Assembly: GCF_000237925.1 (NCBI RefSeq)
Contig: NC_031496.1
Location: 19,335,154 to 19,399,153, forward strand
Length of the DNA: 64,000 bases
Source: Schistosoma mansoni
Taxonomy: Eukaryota > Platyhelminthes > Trematoda > Strigeidida > Schistosomatidae
Direction of reading: 5' to 3'
This document shows positions 10,623 to 21,606 of this stretch, piece after piece (position 1 is the first letter of the stretch; each line of letters starts with the position of its first letter). Both the position numbers and the translations under genes were made by a program. The notes under the pieces were generated by a model. The model searched no databases. It was not told the origin of the DNA and saw nothing but the letters and a program-made list of their open reading frames with translations.

Positions 10623-11052
10623 TAGAATAATGCTAATTAACCAATATAAGTTTCAAAAGTGAAATTCATTAGCTGAAAATGTAGATATCTATTGGAAAAT
10701 TAACAATATTATATAGATGCATATAACTAAAATAATGAAACTATGATTTAAATATTACATAATAAGAATTAAAATGAAGATTATAAAAGAGGCGATTAGT
10801 TATGTTCTTTCATTGTAACAAGTATTAAATAGAATATTCTAGAATTTCAACATAAGAATGAAATTGAAGAAACCAGTATAGATAATAGATTATTTTTTCC
10901 CAATAGCGACATCTATTTATTCTATCCTTTAAGTTGTAGCAACAACTATTAATCACAGTACTTAAAGTCCTTCACAAGTCATCCTTCATCAGGTTTATAA
11001 TCTTTATTTGTTTATTGTTACTGTTAATATTTTATGTATCATCTAATTATTA
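10623..11052. other. Non-genic sequence
   Basis: No gene. The last 12 bases (11041-11052, atctaattatta) are the left copy of the target duplication of the next element. Confidence 0.5.
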
Positions 11053-11247
11053 CTGTTGAAATCATGAGTCAATTGAAGCTAGACCACCATCGAGAACCTG
11101 GAAGCATTGGACGGCCGTTTCATCCTATTATGGGACTCCTCATCAGTGCGCATCCACGATCCCGCACTCACGAGATTCGAACCCAGGACCTACCAGTCTC
11201 ATGATTTCAACAGTGAAAATACTAAATTCTCCACTAAACCCCCTCTG
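11053..11247 (-). mobile_element. Short hammerhead SINE copy with 12-bp target duplication
   Basis: The element is flanked by the direct repeat atctaattatta (11041-11052 and 11248-11259). It is a shortened member of the family at 6680-7136. On the minus strand it begins at the cagaggggg terminus, keeps the B-box half of the tRNA-like head (GGTTCGAATCTC), has a hammerhead-like region and ends at catgatttcaacag. A 15-base perfect inverted repeat (11053-11067 against 11199-11213) is present. The A-box part and the long spacer of the larger copy are missing. Confidence 0.8.
11092..11146 (-). ncRNA. Mutated hammerhead ribozyme
   Basis: On the minus strand it parallels the ribozyme at 6764-6811, but the position equivalent to the first core C reads A (ATGAGGA instead of CTGAGGA), and stem II is weakened to GTCC/GGAT. 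GAAAC and the CGGCCGTC stem III and cleavage site are kept. The core change should abolish cleavage unless an alternative register through CTGATGA can fold. Confidence 0.6.
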
Positions 11248-14200
11248 ATCTAATTATTAGTTAGAATAATAAGTAAAAATTGAATGGTTCAATTTCTAAA
11301 GGCTTATTTCACTAATCACAGCGTAAGAGATTAAAATAATCTGAATTCACCAAAAGATGAATATTATATTATACATGCTTCATATGGAGCATCCACATAT
11401 CATTTTTTTAATCTTCCAGAAGTAAGTTGATTCACTGTCAAATAAGTATATTTTCAACGATAATTTCTGCGATAATAATCATCAGCTTTTGTTATGACTT
11501 CCAACGGCGTTTAACAACTTAAAAGTCAGTAACTAACTAAATAATCTGTAATAATATAAAATTTAAATGTCTAGTATATTAATCAGTAATATTCATGGTC
11601 ATTATCTTTCAATATGATCGCTTCGGTCAATATGTATTGCAGAAATTTAAATTCATAATGAGCATTCCCGTATATGTACAGTATGTGTCAAGGATAAGGT
11701 GAAACAAATTAGTGATCTTTGACAGTCAATCTTCTTTTTAGAACATATATACACCATAGTGTAAGAATATTCTTTATAATTTTTTTTTATTTTATAAAAA
11801 CAACTACCAGATATATCAAACTATAAGAGATAATACTTTTATACAAATATCTCAACACCATGGTTTTATGATCTATGATCAGTGTTAGTAACTATAGAAC
11901 ATTTGATCATAATATAAACATCGCTGAAAATTAAAAAGTTGATATATTTGATTGTCTACATAAAACATCAATCTATTACAGAGTAAAGGTATATCAGAAT
12001 AAAATGCCCCAAGCCTGTAATCAAGTACAGGTCTTGTGAACTCGGTTTAGAGCCATACATTCTTAAGTTTTACACAGCTGCTCAAACAAATGGACAGAGA
12101 GCAATTTGGACTAGCAGCCGAATGATTGGAAATAAAGTATTTTGATCATTAATAAAAAATATCAAATTACTGAGAATAAGATTCACTATTAAGAGGTTTA
12201 AACCCCATAGAGTGGATTAAGATGTAGCTTGGGTTGTGTTTTTAATCAACCCAAAATAGAATATTGCAAAGACTCCGTAAACTGATAAAATCGACCCAAA
12301 CTCAGTTATCTACATCCGCAAAAATGGCTCAATATTAAGATTATGCACACCTTTATTGATTTTTTTTTGAAAAGTTTAAGAAATATTGGACTAGTTATAG
12401 AATTTTTATGAGCTCACAACAGGCTAATTATCTAGATGATAAAATTTTATTTATTTTGTCTCTATTGCATACACATCGTGTCTAGTGTTTTCGATTTTAG
12501 AGAATCCAACCTTGTCTTTTCATGTGGCTTTGATCAAAGTCAAAAGAAATTGTTATTCTGTATAGTATGGATTCTTTCTCGTTCAAAATAATTATATTTA
12601 TAATACCATTCTTGGTTTTACTGAATACACCAACGTCAGATATGTTATAGTCTAGTTTGTATTGACTAAATATGTCAAGTTCGATGTTGAATAATACCTA
12701 TATTTTCTTCAGCATACAAAACGTAGAAAAAAAGTAAAATGAACGGCTAGTCATGATGATCCGTGTAGAAAGACAGGTCTACTGAAAAGTCGGAGATACG
12801 AACAAGTAGCCCTAATGGTTTGTTCTCAAATGAGTTAGTCTGGTTGGACCAGCTTATTGACTACCCAAATCCGGTCATAAGATTTTGGTGACCACTTGGT
12901 TAAAACGCGCCCCCTAGATGTACAATGCGTGGTTGGACTGTAACTTATGGTTGAAATAGCTCTAAACTGTTTGTAACTGTACACTCTTTCACTATCTTAC
13001 TACAAATTATGCATTATGATACTATTTCGAAAACTTTATCCTTCAGACTCATCTAAACCTTTTTGATTTATCTAGTTTTCATTATCAATTAACTCTACCA
13101 TTATTGCGGCCTATTTCCTTTATTATTATTTTGTTAACTTCCAGTTGCCAAGCTCTGAACGTGTTCTAGCACGTGTCAGTACATTTGTTTCGTCTAAGCC
13201 CTTATGAATAAAAAATCATTTCTAATATAAGTGTAATTACTAAGGTTAGACTTGCTGATTTCAAGTAAATTGAGCATTCGCAAGAATATTAACAATAAAG
13301 TAATATATTTGTGATAACCCAATGAATAGAAACTGAAATTCTCGATACTTCATGGTCTGGTATAAGCCGCTTCAGAGTAAATAAACAAATAACTCAAATA
13401 AATTAACACAAATCTAAACAGTATGGAGGAAACGTTAGAGCACGTAGGTCAATCAAAATCATTATAGGTCTGATTACTTCAGTGTTATTTTCAGTCAAGG
13501 AAATTCTGTTTATTTGTGCGTAGGCTAGTAAGTGTTAAGTTCTTTGTGTTAGGGACTCTACCTGTGAAATCTCAACTCGTATAAAGGAACACTCAAGCTG
13601 CATAATCGTAAAGAACTTACAAATCACATGGGCAATATCAGTACATGCTATTTTTAAACACTACCAAACCGATGTTAAAAATATCAAAATAATCCAGAAA
13701 GATCTTTCGAACCATAAAGGTATTTCATACAATGTTAAGTCCCTCTGCGTCCATGAGAAAGAAAGACCCGACTCTCCAACCAACCTGAACTGTTTATCTG
13801 AACCACATTTGATTCTATTGATGTTTCACACTATACATATATATATGCACACAAATGTCACATTTTACACACCTGACAGCATATGCACAAAGTGATATCT
13901 CACCTTAACTAGGAATGACATGACATTGACGTAACCAGGCCCATTTCGATAGTTCCTCTATACTAGCTAAACTTGTTATTTCATTAGGTTATACATTCAT
14001 TCAGAAGAATTGCCTCACACTATGTCACGAATTATTGTACATTCTAATTTCTACCCACTGGAGCATCACAAGTATATCATTAATTTATAATCATTCGTAA
14101 TGTGTATTTGCTGAACTTTTAACGAGTCTGCCCAACTCGACCAGCATCACGATTTCTTGAATAACCTTACTTATAGAATAAAAACTTCTATGCAAACGGC

Positions 14201-15517
14201 TTATTTCTATATTGACAAGAAGTATTACAGAATGTTGTACAATTTCCTTATAAAGGATAAATCTTGTATGAAACGTTGAGCTGAGAAATAAAGGAAAACT
14301 ATCAGAATAAACATCAAAGTTGACTGAATAAATGAGTTATTCTTAATTTTCAGGTTAAGACGTTAATTCCGTAGGCGAAAACAGGTACAACGCTTTTTAA
14401 AATGTTCAATTTATTGACTTATACACTGAGTAACTAACCTCAGATATCAACCAAGTGGTTACTATTAAGACATGCATTAAGATATATGTCTTTTATGAAT
14501 AACTTAAGGACTTAAAAGTTAGTCTTTGTTGCCAATGCCGTTATGAATTGCTTTTTTCCCCATATATTCAACTTTAATGTTACTATATAAGTTATTATAC
14601 GGAACCCGTAAGAAAAATAATTGGTAATGACTAATGAGTTGACGAAGTAATCATGATAGCATTACAACAGCAAACAGTCCAAGTCTTTCTTCGTCTATGG
14701 TAAAAAATCTTTCAGAAGCCAAAAATATCTAGGATGGAAAGAGATCTTAGGTTTTAGAGAGTAAAGGATTAGAATTTCATAGGCACGACTAGTCACCTGG
14801 ATGACGCAAATGAAGTAATTAACGAGCATAAAATTTAGGCCCAGTTCTTGCTGATTACCTCAAAATAGACGATATACTTGTAATTTATATGCAAATCAAA
14901 ACAGATGCTCTGATGATTTTTAGGTTTGATTAATATGTTCACAAATTATAGATACGACAACCAGTCTTTGTGCTACAATAGAGGATAGGACAACATTTAG
15001 TTGACTAAACAGTACAATTATATAATTATTCCCGCTGTAATTGAATATCAAATTAAAATATGAAAGAAATAAAACTCAAAAGCTACCGTCAACCAGATTA
15101 CTGCATTTTGATAACTCTAGAAAATCATTACGAGCACAAATTAATTAAGAATGAACTAATAGTATATACTTAAAGGTTTAAGTATACGATTAAGAATTAG
15201 AGTCTGGCGCCTAAAAATGGGTCAGAAATAATTATTAAGAATAAAATATACAAATACCTTGCAGAAACTCTAAAAAACCGATTATTCTTCCATAAACTAA
15301 GAACAAATAATCCACACTCTGTTCATGAACGACTGAAATATGTAAGTTATGAAAGTACTATAAGAATATTTGTATATATATGTATACAGAAACTAAAAGG
15401 TTTGTAACTGTTACTAGTTGCATTTTAGGACGCTAGATGAAAAGAAAACTTGACTAAATTGTAAAACTTGAAAATTAACAATGTACTTGAAATACTTTTC
15501 ATTAAAAAGCACATTGT
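11248..15517. other. Long non-genic stretch
   Basis: About 4.3 kb without a supportable exon, RNA gene or named repeat. It lies downstream of DLST (transcribed leftward), so the DLST 3' untranslated region must lie at its right end. I could not place a polyadenylation site with confidence. Confidence 0.5.
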
Positions 15518-16664
15518 TTAAATCTGAAGGAAGTATGTTCGTGGATCCTCAACAAATTCCTTGATTTTACGTAAAAACGTTACTGCTTCACGACCGTCGA
15601 TCAAACGATGATCATAAGTTAGGGCAACATACATCATTGGACGAATGACAACTTGTCCGTTTCGTGCAACCGGTCGATCAAATACTCCATACAAACCTAA
15701 GATTGCAGATTGGGGTGGATTGATTATAGGAGTACCAAATAATGAGCCAAAAACACCACCGTTGCTAATCGTAAAAGTCCCTCCATCCATATCTTCAACA
15801 GCCAGTTTTCCGTCACGGGCCTTCACACCTAAATCACTGATACCACGTTCAATATCAGCATAATTCATTTTCTCAACATTGCGTAATACAGGAACGACAA
15901 GACCCTTAGGGGTTGCGACTGCAATACTAATATCAACATAATCTCTGTAAATAATGTCCGAGCCATCAATAACAGCATTGACGGCTGGTTGATCCATGAG
16001 AGCGACTGCAGAAGCTTTAGCAAACGTGGACATCATTCCTAACTTCACACCATGATTTTTCAAGAAGGTATCTTTATACTGACTTCTAAGTTCGAAAAGA
16101 TTTGACATATCAATCTCATTAAAGGTGCTTAACATCGCACACGTATTCTGGGCATCTTTTAGACGTTGGGCGATCCGCAGCCTCATACGACTCATCTTTA
16201 CACGCTGTTCTGCACGTGCACTATCAAGAGATGGGGATAAGGATGGTGTTGCAAGACTTTGAGCTATTTCTGGAGGTGGAGAGTGAGTAACTGGTGAAGG
16301 AGGCCGAGGTGAGACGAGAAGTTTCTCTTCAGGCTGTTTTTTTACAGTCTCTTGGGATGGCTTTTCAGAGACCGTGGAAGTTGGAACGGCACCCTCCTCT
16401 ATTTTAAATATGTCTTGACCTGCAGTAACTTTTCCTCCATCTTCAACAAGAAGTTGTGTTATCACACCTGAACATGGGGCTGGGACAGGGACATTAGTTT
16501 TGTCAGTTTCGATCTCCGCAATCACATCGTCTACATTTACTGTATCACCGACGGCTTTTTTCCACACGATATCCCCTTCTGTGACAGATTCAGCGAACGG
16601 AGGTACATTAACTACACGTATGGCAAAAATACAGGGGTTGAAGTGCAGTTGTCGTAGAGATATC
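15518..16664 (-). CDS. DLST: Dihydrolipoamide succinyltransferase (2-oxoglutarate dehydrogenase E2), terminal exon
   Basis: DLST transfers succinyl from the E1 thiamine adduct to CoA in the mitochondrial 2-oxoglutarate dehydrogenase complex of the TCA cycle. This exon encodes about 381 residues. A lipoyl domain starts near residue 17 ([10 protein letters not shown], with lipoylated Lys in IETDKTNV near residue 55). A Pro/Ser-rich linker of about 50 residues follows, then the catalytic domain with [13 protein letters not shown] and the active-site [10 protein letters not shown] (His about 352, Asp about 356) near the C-terminus. No E1/E3-binding domain is present, as in animal DLST. The exon starts after a good 3' splice site (pyrimidine-rich tract ending AATCAG, exon from 16664), so the transit-peptide exon(s) lie further right and were not found. 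No ATG opens this frame. Its uninterrupted frame and intact active site argue for a real gene. Confidence 0.93.
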
Positions 16665-17002
16665 CTGATTAAATTAAAAAACAAAATTTTATAGAATCTG
16701 TAAAGTTTAATACAAAATTCTAGAGCAAACCCTCAAAAAAACCAAATATAAAAGTGCAATCAGTGGTAGCACTTGATTATCAACCTATATCAACGGACTC
16801 AAGATATTACTGACTAACCATGAGAAATCAATCCAGAAATCACTCTACACTTTCAAGAAAGTGATTTAAGAACATCTTCCTGCTAAGTGAGATGAAGGAT
16901 TAAACGATGGGAAATAATACGCCGTAGATGATATTTTTAGACTTGAGATTATTCCAAGAACTCTGTTTGTCTGGGTATATATGCAGTCACTAAACATGGG
17001 AC
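16665..17002 (-). other. 5' flanking intron of the DLST terminal exon
   Basis: This sequence lies upstream of the DLST exon on the minus strand, starting with its 3' splice site. No first exon is recognisable before the Merlin element at 17003. The missing 5' exon(s) are probably beyond the transposon block. Confidence 0.5.
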
Positions 17003-17183
17003 GGCGAGACTATAATTTATGGACTAGCCAATGAGAAGCGTCGGAGGAATTTCAGGGTCACAGCGCCAGTATCAGTACCTAATGCTCATGTACGATAGCT
17101 CAACAGAGGATTTTAGAGAAGACATGACAATTAAGCGGCTACAACAAATGGAACTACTAAGAAGTTCCTTTATTTGTAATTGC

Positions 17184-20100
17184 CCCCAAATGCCCTGGTA
17201 CGACCGAGAGTGGGGAGAGTCTACTCTCCCTCTCGAAATGCTCTCACATGGCCAGCGAATATATAGCCTCTGCCAGGGAAGTCCTACTCACTGCCTTCTC
17301 GTGGCGGGGGTGTCGTTTACGAAAGTGAGAGGACGAAAAGCGAATGTCCGGCGCTATAACCGTATTGGTGGACACGGACGGTCCACCTAGGGGAGTTGGA
17401 AAACCCTGATTCCAAACCAATGGTGCACATGGGCTCCAGTATCCTGATGGAACGAATGGCGGAAGAACCTGTCATTGGTCAACGGCTACCATGGGACTGC
17501 ATCTCCTCACGATGCTCCACTGCCTTGTGGATCAGACCTTTAGGTCAAAGGCTCGGGGTGTGGTCCCCTAAGAAAACCACCTGCTTCGGTTTGGGCACCC
17601 GGGCAGTATCACAGCCCACACACAAATGAATGAAATGATGAACTCTATTGACGATACTATTCCTGCTCATATTAGAAGCAAGACAATTTACATTATTATT
17701 ATTATTTACCATATCGCTAACTCACCCCCTTTTATCCCCAATTTGTGTAACCTTACTTTTCAACTTATGCAGCAGCTCGCCCATGGTGGAAACTCTGTCC
17801 TATCTAAACGATCTCCAGTCACTGTCTGGTTGAAAGTGAATGCTTCCAGCGATTATGAATACTGAAGCAGTCTTTCTGAAACCACGTACGCCGTTCAAGC
17901 TGGCTTCCTTCAACGTTCGCACACTAATGCATATCAGACAACAGATGGGGCTGGCTATGTCTTTAGAAAGTCTTAATGTTGATGTTTGTTGTCTATCCGA
18001 GACCCGTATTCAAGACTCTAGTGAAGTACTACAAATCCGCTCTCCATCTGTCGCCTCGAAAAGCTTGTTCCACGTGCGCTTATCCGGGGACCCTGTGGCA
18101 TCTTCGTCTGGTCTTGCTGGCGTTGGTGTCGCACTAAGCGCTAGGGCTGAGGCAGCACTAATCGATTGGATCCCCATTAACAGTCGGTTATGTGCTGTTA
18201 GATTAGAAAGTTCCATCAAAGTGAGAAGAAATCGGCGTGAGAAACGGTGTCTTTTCGTTATCTCCGCCTATGCCCCGACAGATTGCAGCCCGGATGCAAT
18301 CAAGGATGAGTTTTACCACCAGTTAACAGTTCTTCTCCAGAAAGCGCGTTCGACAGATATTGTAGTACTAGCCGGAGACTTGAATGCACAGGTCGGGCGT
18401 CTAGGCACAGAAGAGAGTCGTCTAGGTGGCCGATGGGGACTTGTTGGTCGCAGGACAGATAACGGGGACCGTTTGCTGCAACTGTGCACAGACCACAACC
18501 TGTTTCTGGCCAGCACTAACTTCCGGCACAGTCATCGCCGGTGTGCCACCTGGCGTCCTCCCTCTGCATCCCAAGCCTGGACTCAAATTGATCACATCGC
18601 GATCAGCTACCGCTGGCGTGGTTGTGTACAAGACTGCCGCTCCTTTTGGAGTACCTATCTGGAGTCTGATCATGCCCTGGTCTGCGCCAATCTCACCTTA
18701 CTTTTCAGTGGCCGAAGGATTGTCCACCACCAACGGATTGATATTAGTAAACTGGCTGCAACTTCTGTTGCAAGTAAGTATCGAGCGGAGTTAGCCTCTA
18801 GGCTAGCTACCACCCCACCGAAAAGTATAGATGAGCACTGGTTGCATCTTCATGACGCCATGAAAATGGCGAGTAGAGCTGCTTGCGGCTTCGCGAAACG
18901 TCCCGCTTACAAGCACTGGGTTTCTTCTGGCTCCTTACAACTGATGGAAGCCCGTCGGTCTACTCCGGGTGACCGTGAGTTTGACCACAAACGAAGGCTG
19001 TTACGTAATGAAATCGGGCAAAGCTTGCGTAAGGACCGAGAAGCCTGGTGGTCGGAGCGCGCTAATGAGATGGAAGCAGCAGCTGCATCTGGTAACTGCC
19101 GGAAGCTCTTCCAACTCATCCGAGCCACTGGCAGCAAGAAGTCTGGTGTGAGTGAAACAATCTACGAGGATGACGGGATGCCAATCCCTAACATCTGTCG
19201 ACGTCTTGGACGATGGGCGGAATTTTTCGAAGGGCAGTTCAACTGGCCTGCTGCTCCGGCAACATCAACCAGCTTGTCCTGCCCCCCATGGCCGGTGACG
19301 ACTGATCCACCAAACGAGGCGGAAGTTCGCAAGGAACTCCAACTCTTGAAACGTTACAAATCACCGGGCCCAGATGACTTACCTCCGGCTCTTTTTAAAG
19401 ATGGTGGTGACTTTCTGACTAAGGAATTGACTGTGTTGTTTGGAAAGGTTTGGGAGCAAGAAAGTGTTCCAACATCTTGGAATGAGTCAATAGTCGTCCC
19501 TATCTTTAAAAAGAGTTCACGTTGTTCCTGCAATAACTATCGGGGGATAAGTCTACTTTCGATTGCGTCCAAACTATTGGCTTCTATCATTCTTCGTAGG
19601 TTGTTTAAAACCCGAGAACGATTGACTCGCGAGGAGCAGGCTGGTTTTCGTTCTGGTCGAGGATGCATTGATCACATGTTCACCCTCCGCCAAATGTTAG
19701 AACACCGTCATACTTATCGCAGGCCAACAATCGTAGTGTTTCTTGATATCAGGGCGGCCTTCGATTCGTTGGACAGGACTGTTCTCTGGGATTGTCTATT
19801 GAAGAAGGGTGTGCCTGAGAAGTTCATTAACATCTTAAAGGCCCTGTATACGAACACAGGCAGAGTGAGGGCATACAACCACCTTTCTCCCTTGTTCCAT
19901 TCGAGCAGTGGGGTTAGGCAGGGTTGCCCGATCTCACCATTCCTCTTCAACTTTGCCATCGACGACATCCTGGAAACAGCTCTGATGGATGTAAGTAATG
20001 GCGGTGTGGATATGTTGCCTGGAGAACGACTTCTCGACCTTGAGTATGCGGATGATATTGTCTTATTGTGCGATAATGCCCAAGGCATGCAATCAGCACT

Positions 20101-21054
20101 TAATCAGTTGGCAATCAGTGTCCGCAGGTACGGCATGTGCTTTGCACCCTCCAAGTGCAAAGTACTCCTACAAGACTGGCAGGATTCTCATCCTGTACTC
20201 ACCCTGGATGGTGAGGAGATCGAAATAGTTGAGAAGTTCGTGTATCTAGGTAGCTATATAAGTGCTGGTGGTGGCGTGAGTGATGAGATTGATGCACGTA
20301 TAATGAAAGCCAGAGCGGCTTATGCCAATCTGGGCCATCTTTGGCGCCTTCGTGATGTTAGTCTGGCTGTAAAAGGTCGGATCTACAACGCGTCGGTGAG
20401 AGCAGTTTTGCTCTATGCTTGTGAAACCTGGCCTCTCCGAGTTGAGGATGTTAGACGTCTCTCTGTGTTCGATCATCGTTGTCCCCGAAGGATTGCTGAC
20501 ATACAGTGGCAACACCATGTTAGTAATGCAGAGGTTCGGCATCGTGTGTTCGGGCGCAGAGACGATAATTCAATTAGTGTCACCATCTTGAAACACCGAC
20601 TTCGGTGGCTTGGACATGTTTTACGAATGTCGTCCCAGAGACTTCCACGTCGTGCATTATTTGCCGACCCTGGGACTGGTTGGAAAAAGCGGAGAGGAGG
20701 TCAGTGTATGACATGGTGTCGTGGCATGAAAGAGAGCTGCAAAGGGCTAGCTTCCGTTGGTCCTTCACGACTCCCTGGTTGGGGTCCGAGAGATGGTGCA
20801 ACACAGTGGCTAGAGACGTTATCAGATATGGCTCAGAATAGAAGCCAGTGGCGATCCTGCTGCAACCTTCTTTTACTTTCTACATAAAGAATGGTTCTAA
20901 CTTTCCTAACTGAAAGAGTCTTCTGGTTGTACATTTCAGTCCGCCTTATCTATTCATCCCTTCTCTTCCTACTTTCATCATTTTGTGTGGCGCATATGTA
21001 CCTGGTGCCCTTTTGTACCAATATATATGTGTTTAAATAAATAAATAATAAATA
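17184..21054 (+). mobile_element. RTE-clade non-LTR retrotransposon, apparently full length
   Basis: The element runs from the conserved 5' end (ccccaaatgccctggta) through a 650-bp leader, one long frame, a 98-bp 3' segment and a (TAAA)n-like tail. The hexamer aattgc lies on both sides (17178-17183 and 21055-21060), consistent with a short target duplication. Removing the element restores the Merlin reading frame. One open frame with an APE-type endonuclease and RT, plus a short tandem-repeat tail in place of poly(A), places it in the RTE clade (the schistosome SR2-like group). It is the least decayed element in the window. Confidence 0.9.
17840..20887 (+). CDS. RTE endonuclease/reverse transcriptase polyprotein
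   Basis: This is an uninterrupted frame of 1015 codons, a usual length for RTE proteins. The ATG at 17840 directly follows an in-frame TGA at 17837, so the start is well bounded. The N-terminal APE endonuclease shows ASFNVRTL, CCLSETRIQD (catalytic Glu), VVLAGDLNAQVG (Asp/Asn), QIDHIAIS and ESDHALVCANL (Asp-His). The RT follows with NNYRGISLLSIASKLLA, REEQAGFRSGRGCIDH, VVFLDIRAAFDSLDR (motif A), SSGVRQGCPISPFLFN (motif B) and LEYADDIVLL (YADD). The C-terminal region contains HRLRWLGHVLRM. All catalytic residues I can check are present, so the copy may be competent or recently so. It nicks target DNA and primes cDNA synthesis from its own RNA. Base composition is much less AT-rich than the flanks. 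Confidence 0.92.
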   Translation: MLPAIMNTEAVFLKPRTPFKLASFNVRTLMHIRQQMGLAMSLESLNVDVCCLSETRIQDSSEVLQIRSPSVASKSLFHVRLSGDPVASSSGLAGVGVALSARAEAALIDWIPINSRLCAVRLESSIKVRRNRREKRCLFVISAYAPTDCSPDAIKDEFYHQLTVLLQKARSTDIVVLAGDLNAQVGRLGTEESRLGGRWGLVGRRTDNGDRLLQLCTDHNLFLASTNFRHSHRRCATWRPPSASQAWTQIDHIAISYRWRGCVQDCRSFWSTYLESDHALVCANLTLLFSGRRIVHHQRIDISKLAATSVASKYRAELASRLATTPPKSIDEHWLHLHDAMKMASRAACGFAKRPAYKHWVSSGSLQLMEARRSTPGDREFDHKRRLLRNEIGQSLRKDREAWWSERANEMEAAAASGNCRKLFQLIRATGSKKSGVSETIYEDDGMPIPNICRRLGRWAEFFEGQFNWPAAPATSTSLSCPPWPVTTDPPNEAEVRKELQLLKRYKSPGPDDLPPALFKDGGDFLTKELTVLFGKVWEQESVPTSWNESIVVPIFKKSSRCSCNNYRGISLLSIASKLLASIILRRLFKTRERLTREEQAGFRSGRGCIDHMFTLRQMLEHRHTYRRPTIVVFLDIRAAFDSLDRTVLWDCLLKKGVPEKFINILKALYTNTGRVRAYNHLSPLFHSSSGVRQGCPISPFLFNFAIDDILETALMDVSNGGVDMLPGERLLDLEYADDIVLLCDNAQGMQSALNQLAISVRRYGMCFAPSKCKVLLQDWQDSHPVLTLDGEEIEIVEKFVYLGSYISAGGGVSDEIDARIMKARAAYANLGHLWRLRDVSLAVKGRIYNASVRAVLLYACETWPLRVEDVRRLSVFDHRCPRRIADIQWQHHVSNAEVRHRVFGRRDDNSISVTILKHRLRWLGHVLRMSSQRLPRRALFADPGTGWKKRRGGQCMTWCRGMKESCKGLASVGPSRLPGWGPRDGATQWLETLSDMAQNRSQWRSCCNLLLLST

Positions 21055-21606
21055 AATTGCGGTGATCAAACGACTTGTAAACTTTGTGCAGACCATTGTG
21101 ACGTTGTCCTTTTATGTAATATATGTTGAATGAAGCAGTATGCTAGAATGGGAACCTTTATCGCTCGATCCAGATTGAGACTAAGGCATATTATAATAAT
21201 TGCCGCAAACTGCATAATAAAAGCACCAGTGACATTGTCTGCAATAATCGCAGATGTTACTGAAGCTTCGGCTGTTCAGTGGTATGAGTATTGTAGGGAC
21301 ATATCCATCATAAACCTACACAACCGGAGTACAAACAAACAATAATGAAGCTATGTGGTCGAGGCTGAGAGGGTTTTGGTGACGTTATCATGGCTCCAGA
21401 GATCAACTATTATGGAGCCATATGGATGAGTTCCTCTACCTTATGAATTACGATTTCGGAACCTTTTTCTAACCTTGGCAAGTTTTTGGTTCATATAAAA
21501 GAAGTGTATCCATTTTAATTATTTGGTTTTGTATATTTTATTGGCTAACATTTCTCAAGGTCACTTAAGATTCGTCTAAACTTTGCTCATTAATTATAGT
21601 CTCGCC

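Larger units (their letters stand above)
17003..21606 (+). mobile_element. Merlin DNA transposon, decayed, split by an RTE insertion
   Basis: Terminal inverted repeats ggcgagactataatttatg (17003) and attaattatagtctcgcc (ending 21606) bound the element. The 8-bp repeat taaacatg lies at 16991-16998 and 21607-21614, fitting the 8-9 bp duplications known for Merlin, although four extra bases separate the left repeat from the inverted repeat. Transposase remnants read on the plus strand: TIKRLQQMELLRSSFICNC (ending about 17183), continuing in the same frame after the RTE as GDQTTCKLCADHCD (21061 on), then MGTFIARSRLRL and SAVQWYEYCRDI. After an internal deletion near 21345 comes a C-terminal piece (SHMDEFLYLMNYDF). 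The catalytic DDE core is missing and stops are present, so this copy is dead. Confidence 0.82.

Noticed and set aside
16665-16694. Start of DLST at a TTG just upstream of the exon
   Set aside because: The sequence there is a pyrimidine tract ending in AG, a splice acceptor, and the frame has no ATG.
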